In this document: positions 33,394 through 42,321 of the stretch, one piece after another
Layout: each line of letters opens with the position of its first letter
Numbering within the stretch: position 1 is the first letter of the stretch
Origin: Candidatus Gordonibacter avicola
Lineage (GTDB): Bacteria > Actinomycetota > Coriobacteriia > Coriobacteriales > Eggerthellaceae
Assembly (NCBI GenBank): GCA_019113915.1
Contig: DXGM01000010.1
Span: 38,748-102,747, forward strand
Direction: 5' to 3'
Length of the DNA stretch: 64,000 bases
Notes under the pieces: model-generated
What the model saw: the letters and a program-made list of their open reading frames with translations, nothing else
Told to the model about the DNA's origin: nothing
The model's database searches: none
Made by a program: the position numbers and the translations under genes

Positions 33394-34656
33394 GTGACCA
33401 AGGCAAATACCAACAAATCGCACAAGCTTGCGAAGGCGTCTGCGATACTTTTATTCACCCTGATCGGCGCTTTTGGCGGATACCAGCTAGCTCGCATGAT
33501 AGATGAGACCACCACAACAGGGGCACTTGAAACCATACTGATCGCCGGGCTTTTCATTGTTGTGTTAGCGCTTGCCTACCTGCTACACATCATCGTGCAT
33601 GAGGCGGGCCACCTCGTGATGGGCTTGGCAACGGGCTATCAATTCATCTCATTTCGCATCGGCAGCATCATGGTGATAAAGGAGCAAGGCCGCCTGCGTC
33701 TGCGTCGTTTCTCGCTCGCGGGTACGGGCGGCCAATGCCTGCTCAGCCCGCCTGATCTGGTGGACGGGCGCGTCCCCTACGTGCTTTACAACCTGGGTGG
33801 CGTGTTGGCGAATCTCACGCTAGCTATCCTCTGCGGCATCATTGCCGTAGTAGCGCGTTTCATTGCGGTGAGCCAAGTAGGCGAGAGCGCACCACTGTGG
33901 ACCACTCCTTCCGGCGCCGTTGCGCTGTTCTGCACGTTCTCCGCTATTGTGGGCCTGGCGTTGGCACTGATGAATGGCATTCCGCTCTCGCTGAGCGGAG
34001 TAGATAACGACGGTCGCAATATCGTGTCAGCCAGCAAGAGCCCTGAAGCGCTGCGTGCCTTCTGGATTATCATGAAAAGCGGCGAAGAGTTGGCCCGCGG
34101 CAGCCGCTTGAAGGATATGCCAGCAGCCTGGTTCGCTCCGCCCTCGTCGCCGGAGGCGCTCACCAACCCGCTCATCGCTTCGGTCGCGGTACTGAGCTGC
34201 CAGCGACTTCTCGATGAAGGCAACATCCCCGAAGCAGCTCAGTCCATCCGCACGCATTTGAACACTAGCACAGGAACGCTCGGTATTCATCGGGCGCTTC
34301 TCAACATCGACCTCGCGTTTTGCGAGATGATGGAAGGCACGCGCCCTGAAAGCCCCGAACCCTTCGACAAGGAAACATTGCGCATCGCAAAGGCTATGCA
34401 CACGAATCCCTCACTTCTTCGGGCGCGCTACGCAACTGCGCTTCTTGTTGACCACAATCCCGACGAGGCCCGCGTCCTGCGCGAGAAATTCGACCGCGTG
34501 GCAGCGAACTACCCCTACTCCGCCGACCTCGCAAGCGAGCGCGAACTCATGGCGCGAGTGGACGAAACTGCCGCCGCTCGACAGAAGCCAGTGAACAACA
34601 AAGTGGGCGAAACCGATACCAATCTTTTGAAGGAGGCCTCCTATGACGGCGCATGA
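33394..34656 (+). CDS. M50-like membrane metalloprotease
   Basis: A membrane protein of about 420 residues with the zinc-binding motif HEAGH (residues 69-73 from the GTG start) inside a hydrophobic helix, as in site-2 protease-like M50 enzymes. GGVLANLTLAILCG is a likely second-site region. The C-terminal 180 residues are soluble and helical, resembling tetratricopeptide-like repeats. The GTG at 33394 has AAAGGA 7 nt upstream and is preferred; an ATG at 33355 would add 13 residues. Codon use is less GC-rich than the neighbours. It overlaps the next gene by 14 bp. The substrate is unknown. Confidence 0.7.
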   Translation: MTKANTNKSHKLAKASAILLFTLIGAFGGYQLARMIDETTTTGALETILIAGLFIVVLALAYLLHIIVHEAGHLVMGLATGYQFISFRIGSIMVIKEQGRLRLRRFSLAGTGGQCLLSPPDLVDGRVPYVLYNLGGVLANLTLAILCGIIAVVARFIAVSQVGESAPLWTTPSGAVALFCTFSAIVGLALALMNGIPLSLSGVDNDGRNIVSASKSPEALRAFWIIMKSGEELARGSRLKDMPAAWFAPPSSPEALTNPLIASVAVLSCQRLLDEGNIPEAAQSIRTHLNTSTGTLGIHRALLNIDLAFCEMMEGTRPESPEPFDKETLRIAKAMHTNPSLLRARYATALLVDHNPDEARVLREKFDRVAANYPYSADLASERELMARVDETAAARQKPVNNKVGETDTNLLKEASYDGA

Positions 34657-35023
34657 GTGGTTGGACACCTATCTTCAAGCAAAGCCCGGCGCAACCAAGG
34701 ATTACAAGATAGAGTGGGAATGGTGGCGCTATCAGGTGGGTGGCAAGATGTTTGCAGCCACCATGCGTCCGGGCGCGCAGTACGGCGAATACGCTGGCCG
34801 CAACCTGGTGTCGCTCAAGTGCGACCCCGTGTGGTCCGAGCAGCTGCGGGCCGCGCACCCCGACATTCTGCCGGGGTTCTACGCCGACAAGCGACATTGG
34901 ATTTCCATCGACCTCGATGGCACCGTGCCCGAGGACCTGTTGCGCGAATTGTGCGACCATTCCTACAATCTCGTGTTCAACAAGTTGACGAAGAAGCTTC
35001 AGCGCGAGATACTCGGCGCTTGA
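34643..35023 (+). CDS. MmcQ/YjbR family protein
   Basis: A 126-residue protein of the MmcQ/YjbR fold: KIEWEWWRYQVGGKMFAAT near residues 22-40, VSLKCDP, and HWISIDLDGTVPEDLLRELCDHSYNLV near 85-111 are the family landmarks. Members bind DNA in vitro but their role is unclear. The start overlaps the end of the protease gene, with AAGGAGG 6 nt upstream, so translation is coupled. Confidence 0.88.
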   Translation: MTAHEWLDTYLQAKPGATKDYKIEWEWWRYQVGGKMFAATMRPGAQYGEYAGRNLVSLKCDPVWSEQLRAAHPDILPGFYADKRHWISIDLDGTVPEDLLRELCDHSYNLVFNKLTKKLQREILGA

Positions 35024-35075
35024 CACATTTCGCGGCGGCGATGCCGCGCACAACGAAGAGAACAGGATGCATCAC

Positions 35076-36296
35076 ATGGGCAACTGCCTCGTCGCGCAAT
35101 CCGGCGGCCCGACCGCCGTCATCAACGCCAGCCTGGCCGGAGTCATTCGCGCCAACCAGCTGAACCCGGTGTACGATCGCGTGTTCGGCGGCCTACACGG
35201 CATTGAGGGGACGCTCGACGACAAGCTGTACGACCTCACCCACCTGTCGGGCCATGACCTGGAGATTCTGCGCCAAACACCCTCGTCGGCGCTGGGCACG
35301 TGCCGCTACAAGCTGAAGCGCGGCAACGACGCCGACTTCCGCCGCCTCGTGGACGTGATGGACGCGCACGACATTGACACGCTGTTCTACATCGGCGGCA
35401 ACGACTCCATGGACACCGTGGATGCACTGGCCGAATGGGCGCAGGAGCACGCGCCGGGCAAGCGCTTCGTGGGCATTCCGAAGACGGTGGACAACGACCT
35501 GGTGCCTGTGGACCACTGCCCCGGCTTCCCGAGCGCGGCGAAGGTGGCCTGCCAGATCACGCACGCCACGCGCCTCGACTACGACGCGTACACGCGCCCC
35601 GAGGTGTTCGTGCTGGAAGTGATGGGCCGCGACGCGGGCTGGCTGGCGGCCAGCTGCTGCGTGACGGGCGACGTGGACTTGCTTGTTCTGCCCGAGGTGG
35701 ATTTCGATCGCGACGCATTTCTGGCCGAAGTGCAGCGGAAGTTCACTGAGCAGGGCGAATGCTACATTGTTGTGTCCGAAGGGGCACACTACGCCGACGG
35801 CACGTACCTCGCCGCTACGGAGGCGGCCAACGACGGATTTGCCCACGCGGTGCTGGGCGGCGCGGCTCAGACGCTTAAGCAGATGATCATCGACGCAGGC
35901 ATCGTGCCGCGTGGCGTGGTGCAGGATTTGTCGCGCGCGGCACGCTCGAGCAACTTCGCACAGAGCCTCGTGGACGTGAATGAGGCCTATGAGCTGGGGA
36001 TGAGCGCCCACATGCGCAGCGCCGACCCCGCCTTCACCGGCCAGGTAGTGGGCATCCGCCGCGACGAAGCAGCGGCCGCCGAGGGCCGCTACAACGCCGA
36101 ATTCTTCGCCGGCCCCGCCAGCGAGTTCGCCAACTTCGTCAAGCACTTCCCCGCCGAGTGGATCCTGCCGAACTACCAAGGCATCACCGAAGAAGCCCTC
36201 GCCTACTTCCGCCCCCTCATCGAAGGCGAACCCAAACTCTTCACCGAAGCCGGCCTCCCCGTAACGCTACCGGCGTTTAATCGACGCGAACGCTAG
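35076..36296 (+). CDS. 6-phosphofructokinase, pyrophosphate-type signature
   Basis: A 406-residue group A phosphofructokinase of glycolysis. The phosphoryl-donor site reads GGNDS at 107-111, and the substrate loop PKTVDND is at 135-141. Aspartate in the second position of the GGxD motif together with Lys in PKT is the combination associated with pyrophosphate instead of ATP as donor. The Asn in GGND is unusual. The ATG at 35076 is chosen because AGGA lies 8 nt upstream; an ATG at 35067 overlaps that site. The stop codon shares a CTAG tetramer with the stop of the convergent histidine kinase. Confidence 0.85.
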   Translation: MGNCLVAQSGGPTAVINASLAGVIRANQLNPVYDRVFGGLHGIEGTLDDKLYDLTHLSGHDLEILRQTPSSALGTCRYKLKRGNDADFRRLVDVMDAHDIDTLFYIGGNDSMDTVDALAEWAQEHAPGKRFVGIPKTVDNDLVPVDHCPGFPSAAKVACQITHATRLDYDAYTRPEVFVLEVMGRDAGWLAASCCVTGDVDLLVLPEVDFDRDAFLAEVQRKFTEQGECYIVVSEGAHYADGTYLAATEAANDGFAHAVLGGAAQTLKQMIIDAGIVPRGVVQDLSRAARSSNFAQSLVDVNEAYELGMSAHMRSADPAFTGQVVGIRRDEAAAAEGRYNAEFFAGPASEFANFVKHFPAEWILPNYQGITEEALAYFRPLIEGEPKLFTEAGLPVTLPAFNRRER

Positions 36297-37189
36297 AGAG
36301 AATTCGGCAGTTCCAGGTTGATGCTGAGGGTGTGGCCTTCGAGGTGGGCTGATAGGTGCATTCCCATGGTGTTGGCGAGGTTGGCGGCTACAGCAAGGCC
36401 AAGGCCGCTGCCGGGGCGCGTGCGGGAGGCATCGGCGCGGTAGAAACGCTCGAAGAGACGCTCAACATCGAGCGCCCCGGGGTCGGCTACCTCATTCGCG
36501 AACGTTACCACGTTGCCGCGCTGCGTGATGGTAGGTGCGGAGGCCCCGTGGCGCAGCGCGTTACCCACAAGGTTCTCGAAGATGCGCGTAAGAGCCTCGG
36601 GGTCGGCCTCAACCAGTAGGTCCTCGTCCGCGAAGTCCACCTGCGGTTCCCACCCCTGACGCTCGAAGGCGGGGTACTGCCCCACTAGCACGTCCGCCAA
36701 CAGGGGCATCGCGCGTACAGGGCGCAGATCAAGCGCGAGATCCGGGTCGCTCGCCTGCGCATACGCGAACAGCTGGTCAAGCAGGGCACCCATGTCGTCG
36801 AGCCGCGCCTCGGCAGCACGCAGGCGACGGGCACGCGCTTCCTCATCTTTCTCCTGTTCACGCGCGTCTTGCGCGAGGCGCAGATAGCCTTTGGCACCCA
36901 TGAGCGGCGTGCGAATATCGTGCGAAAGACTGGCCAGATCGCGCTGAAACTCCTGCTGGCGGCGCCGCGCTTCCAGCCGTTCCTCCTGCGCGGCATCCAA
37001 CTGTCTATTTACCGCAGCCGCAAGCTCGGCGAACCCACAACCCGGCGCCTCCACCGTGAGGCGCGTGTTGCTATGCGCATCGCGCTCGCGCAAGTTGCGC
37101 GCCATGCGGCGAAGCTGCCGCTCGTACACGAGCACCGCAAGCCCCGCACCCACCACACCGCACGCCAATCCCACGAGCGCGACCATCAT
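36293..37189 (-). CDS. sensor histidine kinase
   Basis: A 298-residue kinase with one N-terminal membrane helix (VALVGLACGVVGAGLAVLVY) and almost no external sensor domain. H-box LSHDIRTPLMGAK (about 86-98), N-box FENLVGNALRHG (about 200-211) and G-box GSGLGLAV (about 255-262). Short-sensor kinases beside ABC exporters usually respond through the transporter, as in peptide-antibiotic resistance systems. It overlaps the permease gene and ends on a CTAG shared with the pfk stop. ATGATG at 37189/37186 gives two possible starts. Confidence 0.88.
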   Translation of the reverse strand: MMVALVGLACGVVGAGLAVLVYERQLRRMARNLRERDAHSNTRLTVEAPGCGFAELAAAVNRQLDAAQEERLEARRRQQEFQRDLASLSHDIRTPLMGAKGYLRLAQDAREQEKDEEARARRLRAAEARLDDMGALLDQLFAYAQASDPDLALDLRPVRAMPLLADVLVGQYPAFERQGWEPQVDFADEDLLVEADPEALTRIFENLVGNALRHGASAPTITQRGNVVTFANEVADPGALDVERLFERFYRADASRTRPGSGLGLAVAANLANTMGMHLSAHLEGHTLSINLELPNSL

Positions 37190-37194
37190 ATTCC

Positions 37195-38121
37195 CTACAC
37201 GTCCTTTCGCGGGCAGACGGCTACCGCAAGCGCGGTGCATGCCGCAATAACCACGCCCGCCACCAGGGCTATCTGCGCCGGAACGGTAAGCCCTTCCACT
37301 GCGGTACCTTCAACGGAGGAAAGCAGGCCAATTCCTCCGGAACCAAGCAGCTTTACGCTCGACGTAGGAAGCCACTGCATCAGGTCGGTCAGAATCGGCA
37401 GCGCTGGAGCAAGCGCAGCGACGGGCGTCATGACCACGCTTGCCAGTATTCCCGTCGAAACTAGAATCACGAATGAAATGCTAACCGCCTTGCTGCGCGT
37501 AAGGCCCACCGCTATCGCCGTTGCGGTTGCATACATCATAACCGCCAACCATGCCAGCACCACCCAGCCCCAAAATTCGCCGAGCGTTTCCGTCTGGCGA
37601 TGCTCAAACCCGGCTAGCGCAAAGCCAACGTCGGTCAGCGCCATTCCTATCAGGAGAAACACCGCGCTTACTACAGCACATAAAACCAGCTTCTCGGCGT
37701 AATACACCCAGCGACGCCCTCGCCCGGCGAAGATGTTTTTCGCAAACCCTGCTTCGAAATCGGTAAGCAGAAGTTCCCCTATGATCAGGCAAATCAGCAG
37801 CGTGAGCGCGCCCACCGATATCAGTATCTGCGCATACGAATACGTGCGCGATGGTATAACCTTCTCGTTGAGCGATGTGACTTCTTCGGAAGAAAGATTT
37901 GCGCCGCTGCCATCGGTGATGCGGAAAGTCGCGTTCGGCCCAACCTCGGCTGCCTGACCAGTCTCGGTTTGCTCATTCACCATCTGCGCGAACGTTGGCG
38001 TGGTGCCGAACCACACCAGGCCCACCGCCAGCGCCACGTACACCACCAGGATTGCGAGACCTACCCATAAAAACTTGCCATGTACCAGGCGGTAGATATC
38101 GGATTTCAGCAGATTAAACAT
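37195..38121 (-). CDS. ABC-2 type transporter permease
   Basis: A 308-residue permease with six predicted membrane helices and a large extracytoplasmic loop after the first helix (about residues 40-90), followed by LISVGALTLLICLIIGELLLTDFEAGFAKNIFAG, a common landmark of bacitracin/lantibiotic-type ABC-2 permeases. The start ATG lies inside the end of the ATPase gene (ATGTTTAA overlap), so translation is coupled. It probably exports or expels an antimicrobial peptide or lipid. Confidence 0.82.
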   Translation of the reverse strand: MFNLLKSDIYRLVHGKFLWVGLAILVVYVALAVGLVWFGTTPTFAQMVNEQTETGQAAEVGPNATFRITDGSGANLSSEEVTSLNEKVIPSRTYSYAQILISVGALTLLICLIIGELLLTDFEAGFAKNIFAGRGRRWVYYAEKLVLCAVVSAVFLLIGMALTDVGFALAGFEHRQTETLGEFWGWVVLAWLAVMMYATATAIAVGLTRSKAVSISFVILVSTGILASVVMTPVAALAPALPILTDLMQWLPTSSVKLLGSGGIGLLSSVEGTAVEGLTVPAQIALVAGVVIAACTALAVAVCPRKDV

Positions 38122-39028
38122 GGTGAACACCGCCCTCCATGAGTTCGACAAAGTAGTCTTCAATGTCGCGCTTGAGCACGCTCAACTCCAACACCGTTTG
38201 GTCGGTGTCGCGCAGAAGCCGCGACACCGCCCCGTGGTCACACGTACCCACAAGTACAAGTGCGCCGTCCGGTTCCGCGCGGAAGGTGGCGTCCGGCAGC
38301 GCCTCTTCCAGCAACGCAAGCGTGCGGGCAGGGTCGGCAGTGCGCACGCGCAGGCTGTCGCCGCATTCAGCTTGCACCTCGTCGGCGGTCATTTCGCGCA
38401 CCATATGGCCGTTCGCGATGACGCCGAAGCGCGTTGCCATGCGGTCGAGCTGGTCAAGTACGTGCGAACTTATGATGACAGTTACACCCAACGATTGGTT
38501 CAGCCGCACAATCAGGTTACGCATGGCGCGCGTGCCCTCGGGGTCGAGGCCGTTCAGTGGCTCGTCGAGCAGCAACAGGTCGGGCGAGCCTATGAGCGCG
38601 AGCGCCAGACCCAGCCGTTGCTTCATGCCAAGAGAGAAACCGCGCACCTTCTTCTTCCCCACCTCGCCCAAGCCCACCAGAGCGAGCGTCTCGACGCAGC
38701 GGTCAGGGGCGTTCACGATGCCCGAGGCCAGCGCTTTCGCCATGAGGTTCTCGTAGGCAGTAAGGTTGGGCAGCAGCCCTGGGTCCTCGATGAGCGCACC
38801 GATGCGCAGACTATCCTCGCCGTCCGGGCGCGTGCCACCGAACAGCGCAATCTCACCCTCGGTGGGCGCGACCAGCCCGCATATCATTTTCATAACGGTG
38901 GATTTGCCCGCACCGTTCTTCCCGACGAACCCGTAAATGTCGCCCTGCGCCACGTGCATGTCGAACCGATCGACCGCACGTTTGCCGCGGAACGCCTTCG
39001 CCAGCCCCCGCGTCTCAACGACGTTCAT
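38114..39028 (-). CDS. ABC transporter ATP-binding protein (bacitracin/lantibiotic type)
   Basis: A 304-residue ATPase with Walker A GKNGAGKST (about 36-44), signature FSLGMKQRLGLA (about 130-141), Walker B LLLLDEPLNGLDPEG and switch His in SSHVLDQ. The C-terminal 90 residues are the extra domain typical of BcrA/NukF-type ATPases. It is the second gene of the four-gene operon response regulator, ATPase, permease, histidine kinase. The ATG has GAAAGGGG upstream. Confidence 0.9.
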   Translation of the reverse strand: MNVVETRGLAKAFRGKRAVDRFDMHVAQGDIYGFVGKNGAGKSTVMKMICGLVAPTEGEIALFGGTRPDGEDSLRIGALIEDPGLLPNLTAYENLMAKALASGIVNAPDRCVETLALVGLGEVGKKKVRGFSLGMKQRLGLALALIGSPDLLLLDEPLNGLDPEGTRAMRNLIVRLNQSLGVTVIISSHVLDQLDRMATRFGVIANGHMVREMTADEVQAECGDSLRVRTADPARTLALLEEALPDATFRAEPDGALVLVGTCDHGAVSRLLRDTDQTVLELSVLKRDIEDYFVELMEGGVHHV

Positions 39029-39090
39029 GAATGCCCCTTTCTCATGGATGTGTCCTTCACGGTATCCACGATACGGGGCCGAATTTCAGG

Positions 39091-39107
39091 AAGGTTAAAC
39101 CAACCTT
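39091..39107. promoter_or_regulatory. candidate response-regulator operator
   Basis: AAGGTT-AAACC-AACCTT, a perfect 6-bp inverted repeat in the 133-bp gap between the response regulator and ATPase genes, about 65-80 bp before the ATPase start. The position suits promoter control of the ABC genes by the regulator. Confidence 0.45.
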
Positions 39108-39161
39108 TAAGAAAGTTTGAAGAAGGGACGGCAGGGCGCGCGGCGCGGGTGGGCGGATACT

Positions 39162-39881
39162 TCATTGAACCACATCAGCGGCTAGTTTGAAGCCGAGGCC
39201 CCATACGGTTTGGATGTAGCCGTCAGTGCCGGTGGGCTTGAGCTTCGCGCGGATGTTGGACACGTGAACGCTCACGGTGCTGTCGTCGACGGCGGAGGGC
39301 TCACCCCAGGCCAGCTCGAACAGCTCCTGCTTCGTGTACACCTTGCGCGGGTGCGCGGCCAGCAGTTCCACGATGTTGAACTCGGTGCGCGTGAGAGAAA
39401 TTTCGGCGCCGTTTGCGACCAACGTGCGGGCGGCGCGGTCAAGCGTCCAGGCGCCCACGCGCAGCACGTCGTTGCCGGGTTGAGGCGCAAGCGGACGGCC
39501 GCGGTGGCGAAGCTGAACCTCGATGCGAGCGAGCAGTTCGTCCAGGTCAAAGGGTTTGGCCAGGTAGTCATCAGCACCCAGCTTCAGAAGGTCGATCTTG
39601 ACTGAGGCCGCCGTACGTGCCGAGGTGACAATAATGGGCGTGGCCGCATCGGTCGCGCGGATAAGCCGCACGATATCCTCTCCGGGCAGCCCCGGCAGCA
39701 TAAGGTCGCACACCACCACGTCGAAACGTTCGCCACGCGCGACCGCGCCCTCCAGCACAAGCCGAGCCTCCGTACCCGAAAACGCCTGCGTACACGCATA
39801 CCCCGCACGCCCCAGATGCTCCGTCACAATGCCACTGATGTCCGCATCATCCTCCACAATGAGTACGCTCGTTTGATCCAC
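39162..39881 (-). CDS. OmpR/PhoB-family response regulator
   Basis: A 239-residue regulator. The receiver domain has the acidic pair EDD near residue 10, phospho-acceptor Asp in VVVCDLMLPG (about 56) and Lys in AKPF (about 107); the C-terminal winged helix spans about 140-235 (TRTEFNIVELLAAHPRKVYTKQELFELAWG). The GTG at 39881 follows AGGAGG by 5 nt; an upstream GTG at 39896 would place that Shine-Dalgarno sequence inside the gene. It heads the operon with the ABC transporter and kinase. Confidence 0.92.
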   Translation of the reverse strand: MDQTSVLIVEDDADISGIVTEHLGRAGYACTQAFSGTEARLVLEGAVARGERFDVVVCDLMLPGLPGEDIVRLIRATDAATPIIVTSARTAASVKIDLLKLGADDYLAKPFDLDELLARIEVQLRHRGRPLAPQPGNDVLRVGAWTLDRAARTLVANGAEISLTRTEFNIVELLAAHPRKVYTKQELFELAWGEPSAVDDSTVSVHVSNIRAKLKPTGTDGYIQTVWGLGFKLAADVVQ

Positions 39882-39949
39882 CCGCACCTCCTGCACCGCC
39901 GATTCCCACTCTCAGCGGCCAGTATAGCTAAATCGTTACTTTTTTCCGA

Positions 39950-40025
39950 GTATCCTCGCCACCATTGTGGTATCTTAGCCATTAGAGGTTATTTGGCTAA
40001 GATACTTTCAAGGTGGCGAAGATAC
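39950..40025. promoter_or_regulatory. fourfold inverted-repeat operator abutting the fic start codon
   Basis: Four copies of a motif close to GTATCTTmGCCA: two direct (39950-39963 and 39970-39980) and two inverted (39995-40005 and 40012-40025). The inner pair is an 11-bp perfect inverted repeat; the outer pair matches at 13 of 14. The last copy contains the fic ribosome-binding site AAGGTGG and ends exactly at the GTG start codon. It can work as a multi-site operator or as an RNA hairpin that hides the ribosome-binding site. Confidence 0.75.
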
Positions 40026-41075
40026 GTGGAGCAGTTTGACTACAACAAAATCATTCCCACCCTTATGGTTCCCGAAGTTGTTTCGGCGCTTGGAACCATA
40101 CGCGAGCACCGCGGAAAACAGGCTCTCTATGCTGCCATCAGGCCAGACATCCTCAACAGCTTAGTGGAAACCGCAAAAATCCAAAGCACCGGTTCATCCA
40201 ACAGGATAGAGAACATTTCAACCTCGGACAAACGGTTACGGGAGTTAATGATTGACAAGGTTGAACCACGAAACCGCGACGAGCGAGAGATTGCTGGATA
40301 CCGTTACGTGCTTGACCTGATCCACGAAAACTACGAAGCGATTCCCGTGAAACCAGGAACTATTCTTCAGCTGCATCGTGACCTCTACCGATTCAGCGAT
40401 ACTGCTTACGCTGGCAAGTGGAAAGACACCGATAATGTTATCGCAGAACGAAGCGCCACCGGTGAGATGGTCGCCCGCTTCCGACCGACAAGCGCCATTG
40501 GTACGCCATCCGCAATAGAGCGTTTATGCGCCGGATACCATGATCAGATTGATAATGGTATTCACGATTCCCTCCTTGTTTCCCTGCTCTTCGCTTTCGA
40601 CTTCGTGAGCATTCATCCTTTCAATGACGGAAACGGCCGCATGAGCAGGTTGCTCACCTTGCTGCTTCTGTACCAAAACGGCTATACCGTGGGGAAATAC
40701 ATTTCCTTGGAAAAGGAAATTGAACGGACTAAATCAACCTATTACGAGACGCTGGCGGCAAGTTCGGTCGGCTGGCAAGAGGGCACTAATGATTATCTCC
40801 CATTTGTGACGTACCTACTCGGCATCATCACTGCTTGCTACAAGGAGCTCGACGATCGTTTCGCTTTCTTGACTTCGACCAGCAATAACGAAGACACGCT
40901 TCGTTCTTATTTCGAAGGCGTACTCGGCGCGGTCACCAAACGGGAGATCATGGAGGCCAACCCTTCAATGAGCCAACGCACCATCGAACGCATTTTGCAA
41001 AAATTGCAGGCTGAAGACGTTATCGAAAAAGTGGGCGCTGCAAGAGCGACCGTCTATCGAAGGAGAGATGTGTAA
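40026..41075 (+). CDS. Fic family protein (AMP-transferase type) with winged helix
   Basis: A 349-residue Fic protein. The catalytic motif HPFNDGNGR is at residues 197-205. The N-terminal inhibitory-helix motif (S/T)xxxE(G/N) is present as SNRIEN at 58-63, so it is a class II, self-inhibited Fic enzyme expected to transfer AMP to a target protein. The last 60 residues, ending TIERILQKLQAEDVIEKVGAARATVYRRRDV, look like a winged-helix DNA-binding domain. The start is GTG with AAGGTGG upstream. Lower GC than its neighbours suggests acquisition. It may bind the repeats before its own gene. Confidence 0.85.
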   Translation: MEQFDYNKIIPTLMVPEVVSALGTIREHRGKQALYAAIRPDILNSLVETAKIQSTGSSNRIENISTSDKRLRELMIDKVEPRNRDEREIAGYRYVLDLIHENYEAIPVKPGTILQLHRDLYRFSDTAYAGKWKDTDNVIAERSATGEMVARFRPTSAIGTPSAIERLCAGYHDQIDNGIHDSLLVSLLFAFDFVSIHPFNDGNGRMSRLLTLLLLYQNGYTVGKYISLEKEIERTKSTYYETLAASSVGWQEGTNDYLPFVTYLLGIITACYKELDDRFAFLTSTSNNEDTLRSYFEGVLGAVTKREIMEANPSMSQRTIERILQKLQAEDVIEKVGAARATVYRRRDV

Positions 41076-41079
41076 ATAC

Positions 41080-41120
41080 AAAAAGCCCGTTCACCTTCGC
41101 ACGACCAAGGTAAACGGGCT
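41080..41120. terminator. bidirectional terminator between fic and the AraC gene
   Basis: AGCCCGTT and ACCTT pair with AAGGT and AACGGGCT, with one mismatch. On the minus strand TTTTTGTAT follows, a good terminator for the AraC-family gene; it also lies 12 bp past the fic stop. Confidence 0.75.
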
Positions 41121-41151
41121 CTGATACAAAGTCGCAACAGATAAGTCCGCC

Positions 41152-42126
41152 CTACCCTTCGATGCGACTGACGGGGCGGACGTACTTCCAGCAGCGGGCA
41201 GGGTTGAAGTAGAAGTACAGTACGCGACCAGGGGTTTCGTCATAGCAGTAGCCGGTACCCTCGAAGTCGAACTCGGCCATAGCGCGCTCGATCTTTTCCT
41301 CCACCGTGCGGTTCTCCTGCTCGTAGTCGAACGGGCCGTGCTCGAACACGAGGTATTCGGCTTCGGGTACATCAATCAGCTGCAGGTTTGGCGGCACCTC
41401 GCCCTGCCAGTCGGCAGGCAGACGCACGCCGTAGCACTCGATGCGCGGAATGCCCCAGTCACACAGGCGGCCCTCCGGGTCCCACATGTAGGCCATGAGC
41501 TGGCCACTTCCACTGTTCACCTCGCTGCCACCATCATCGTCAAGCTTGCCCTTGATGCTGTCCAGCAGCCCGCAAATGGTATCGTAATCCTGCCCGGGAA
41601 TGGCGTTCTGCTTCTGCCAGAAGTCCCAGTAGCCGTTGCTCTCGTAGTTCTTGACGTGCAGAAACTTGTGCGCGGGGATGGTCACGAAGTAGATCTCCAC
41701 GCCGTCGTTCGATTTCGTCATGCCAATTTCTCCTAATCCCAGCAGGTAGCGATCGAAGGGGTTGATCTTCGTGCGCAGCACCACCGGCCGCGGCCGCTCG
41801 CGGAACTCGCGGGGCGTCACGCCGTACGCGGCCTTAAAAGCCCTGGTGAACGCTTCATGCGACGAAAAGCCGTGCGCGAGCGCAATGTCCAGCAGGCTCT
41901 TGTCGGTGTCGCGCACCTCCTTGAGTGCGAACGCGAGCTTGCGGCTGCGCAGGTAGTCGCGCAGCGGCATGCCCGCAATTTCCTTGAACTTCCGCGTGGT
42001 GTGAAACTCGGAATACCCCAGCTCACGCGCCAGCGCGCGCAGCGTGAGCGCCTCGTCATCGCAGGTTTTGATGCACTCGTCAATCTTGTCGACGATCGCT
42101 TGTATCTGCCGTTGCCATTCATACAT
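41152..42126 (-). CDS. AraC family regulator with GyrI-like effector domain
   Basis: A 324-residue regulator. Two helix-turn-helices of the AraC type span about residues 20-115 (LTLRALARELGYSEFHTTRKF and LLDIALAHGFSSHEAFTRAFKAAYGVTPREF). The C-terminal 170 residues form a GyrI/Rob-like ligand-binding domain. The ATG at 42126 has AGAGGCG upstream, while the in-frame TTG 6 codons earlier overlaps that site. It may control the MATE exporter gene upstream on the same strand, but no operator was identified. Confidence 0.88.
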   Translation of the reverse strand: MYEWQRQIQAIVDKIDECIKTCDDEALTLRALARELGYSEFHTTRKFKEIAGMPLRDYLRSRKLAFALKEVRDTDKSLLDIALAHGFSSHEAFTRAFKAAYGVTPREFRERPRPVVLRTKINPFDRYLLGLGEIGMTKSNDGVEIYFVTIPAHKFLHVKNYESNGYWDFWQKQNAIPGQDYDTICGLLDSIKGKLDDDGGSEVNSGSGQLMAYMWDPEGRLCDWGIPRIECYGVRLPADWQGEVPPNLQLIDVPEAEYLVFEHGPFDYEQENRTVEEKIERAMAEFDFEGTGYCYDETPGRVLYFYFNPARCWKYVRPVSRIEG

Positions 42127-42321
42127 TGGACGCGCCTCTTTCAACCGGTTGCAACGATCATACCGAAAGCACCGCCCCGCCGCTTGACTTTGCTTGCGGT
42201 GTTGAAGATGCCGTCATCGCGGCGAAGGCAGCAAGAAGATTGATACAGCATTCTACTGTCATCTCGAATTGACAACCGCGTAGGTTTCGGGGCACGCGCT
42301 TATGAGAGATCTCCGTGCAGC

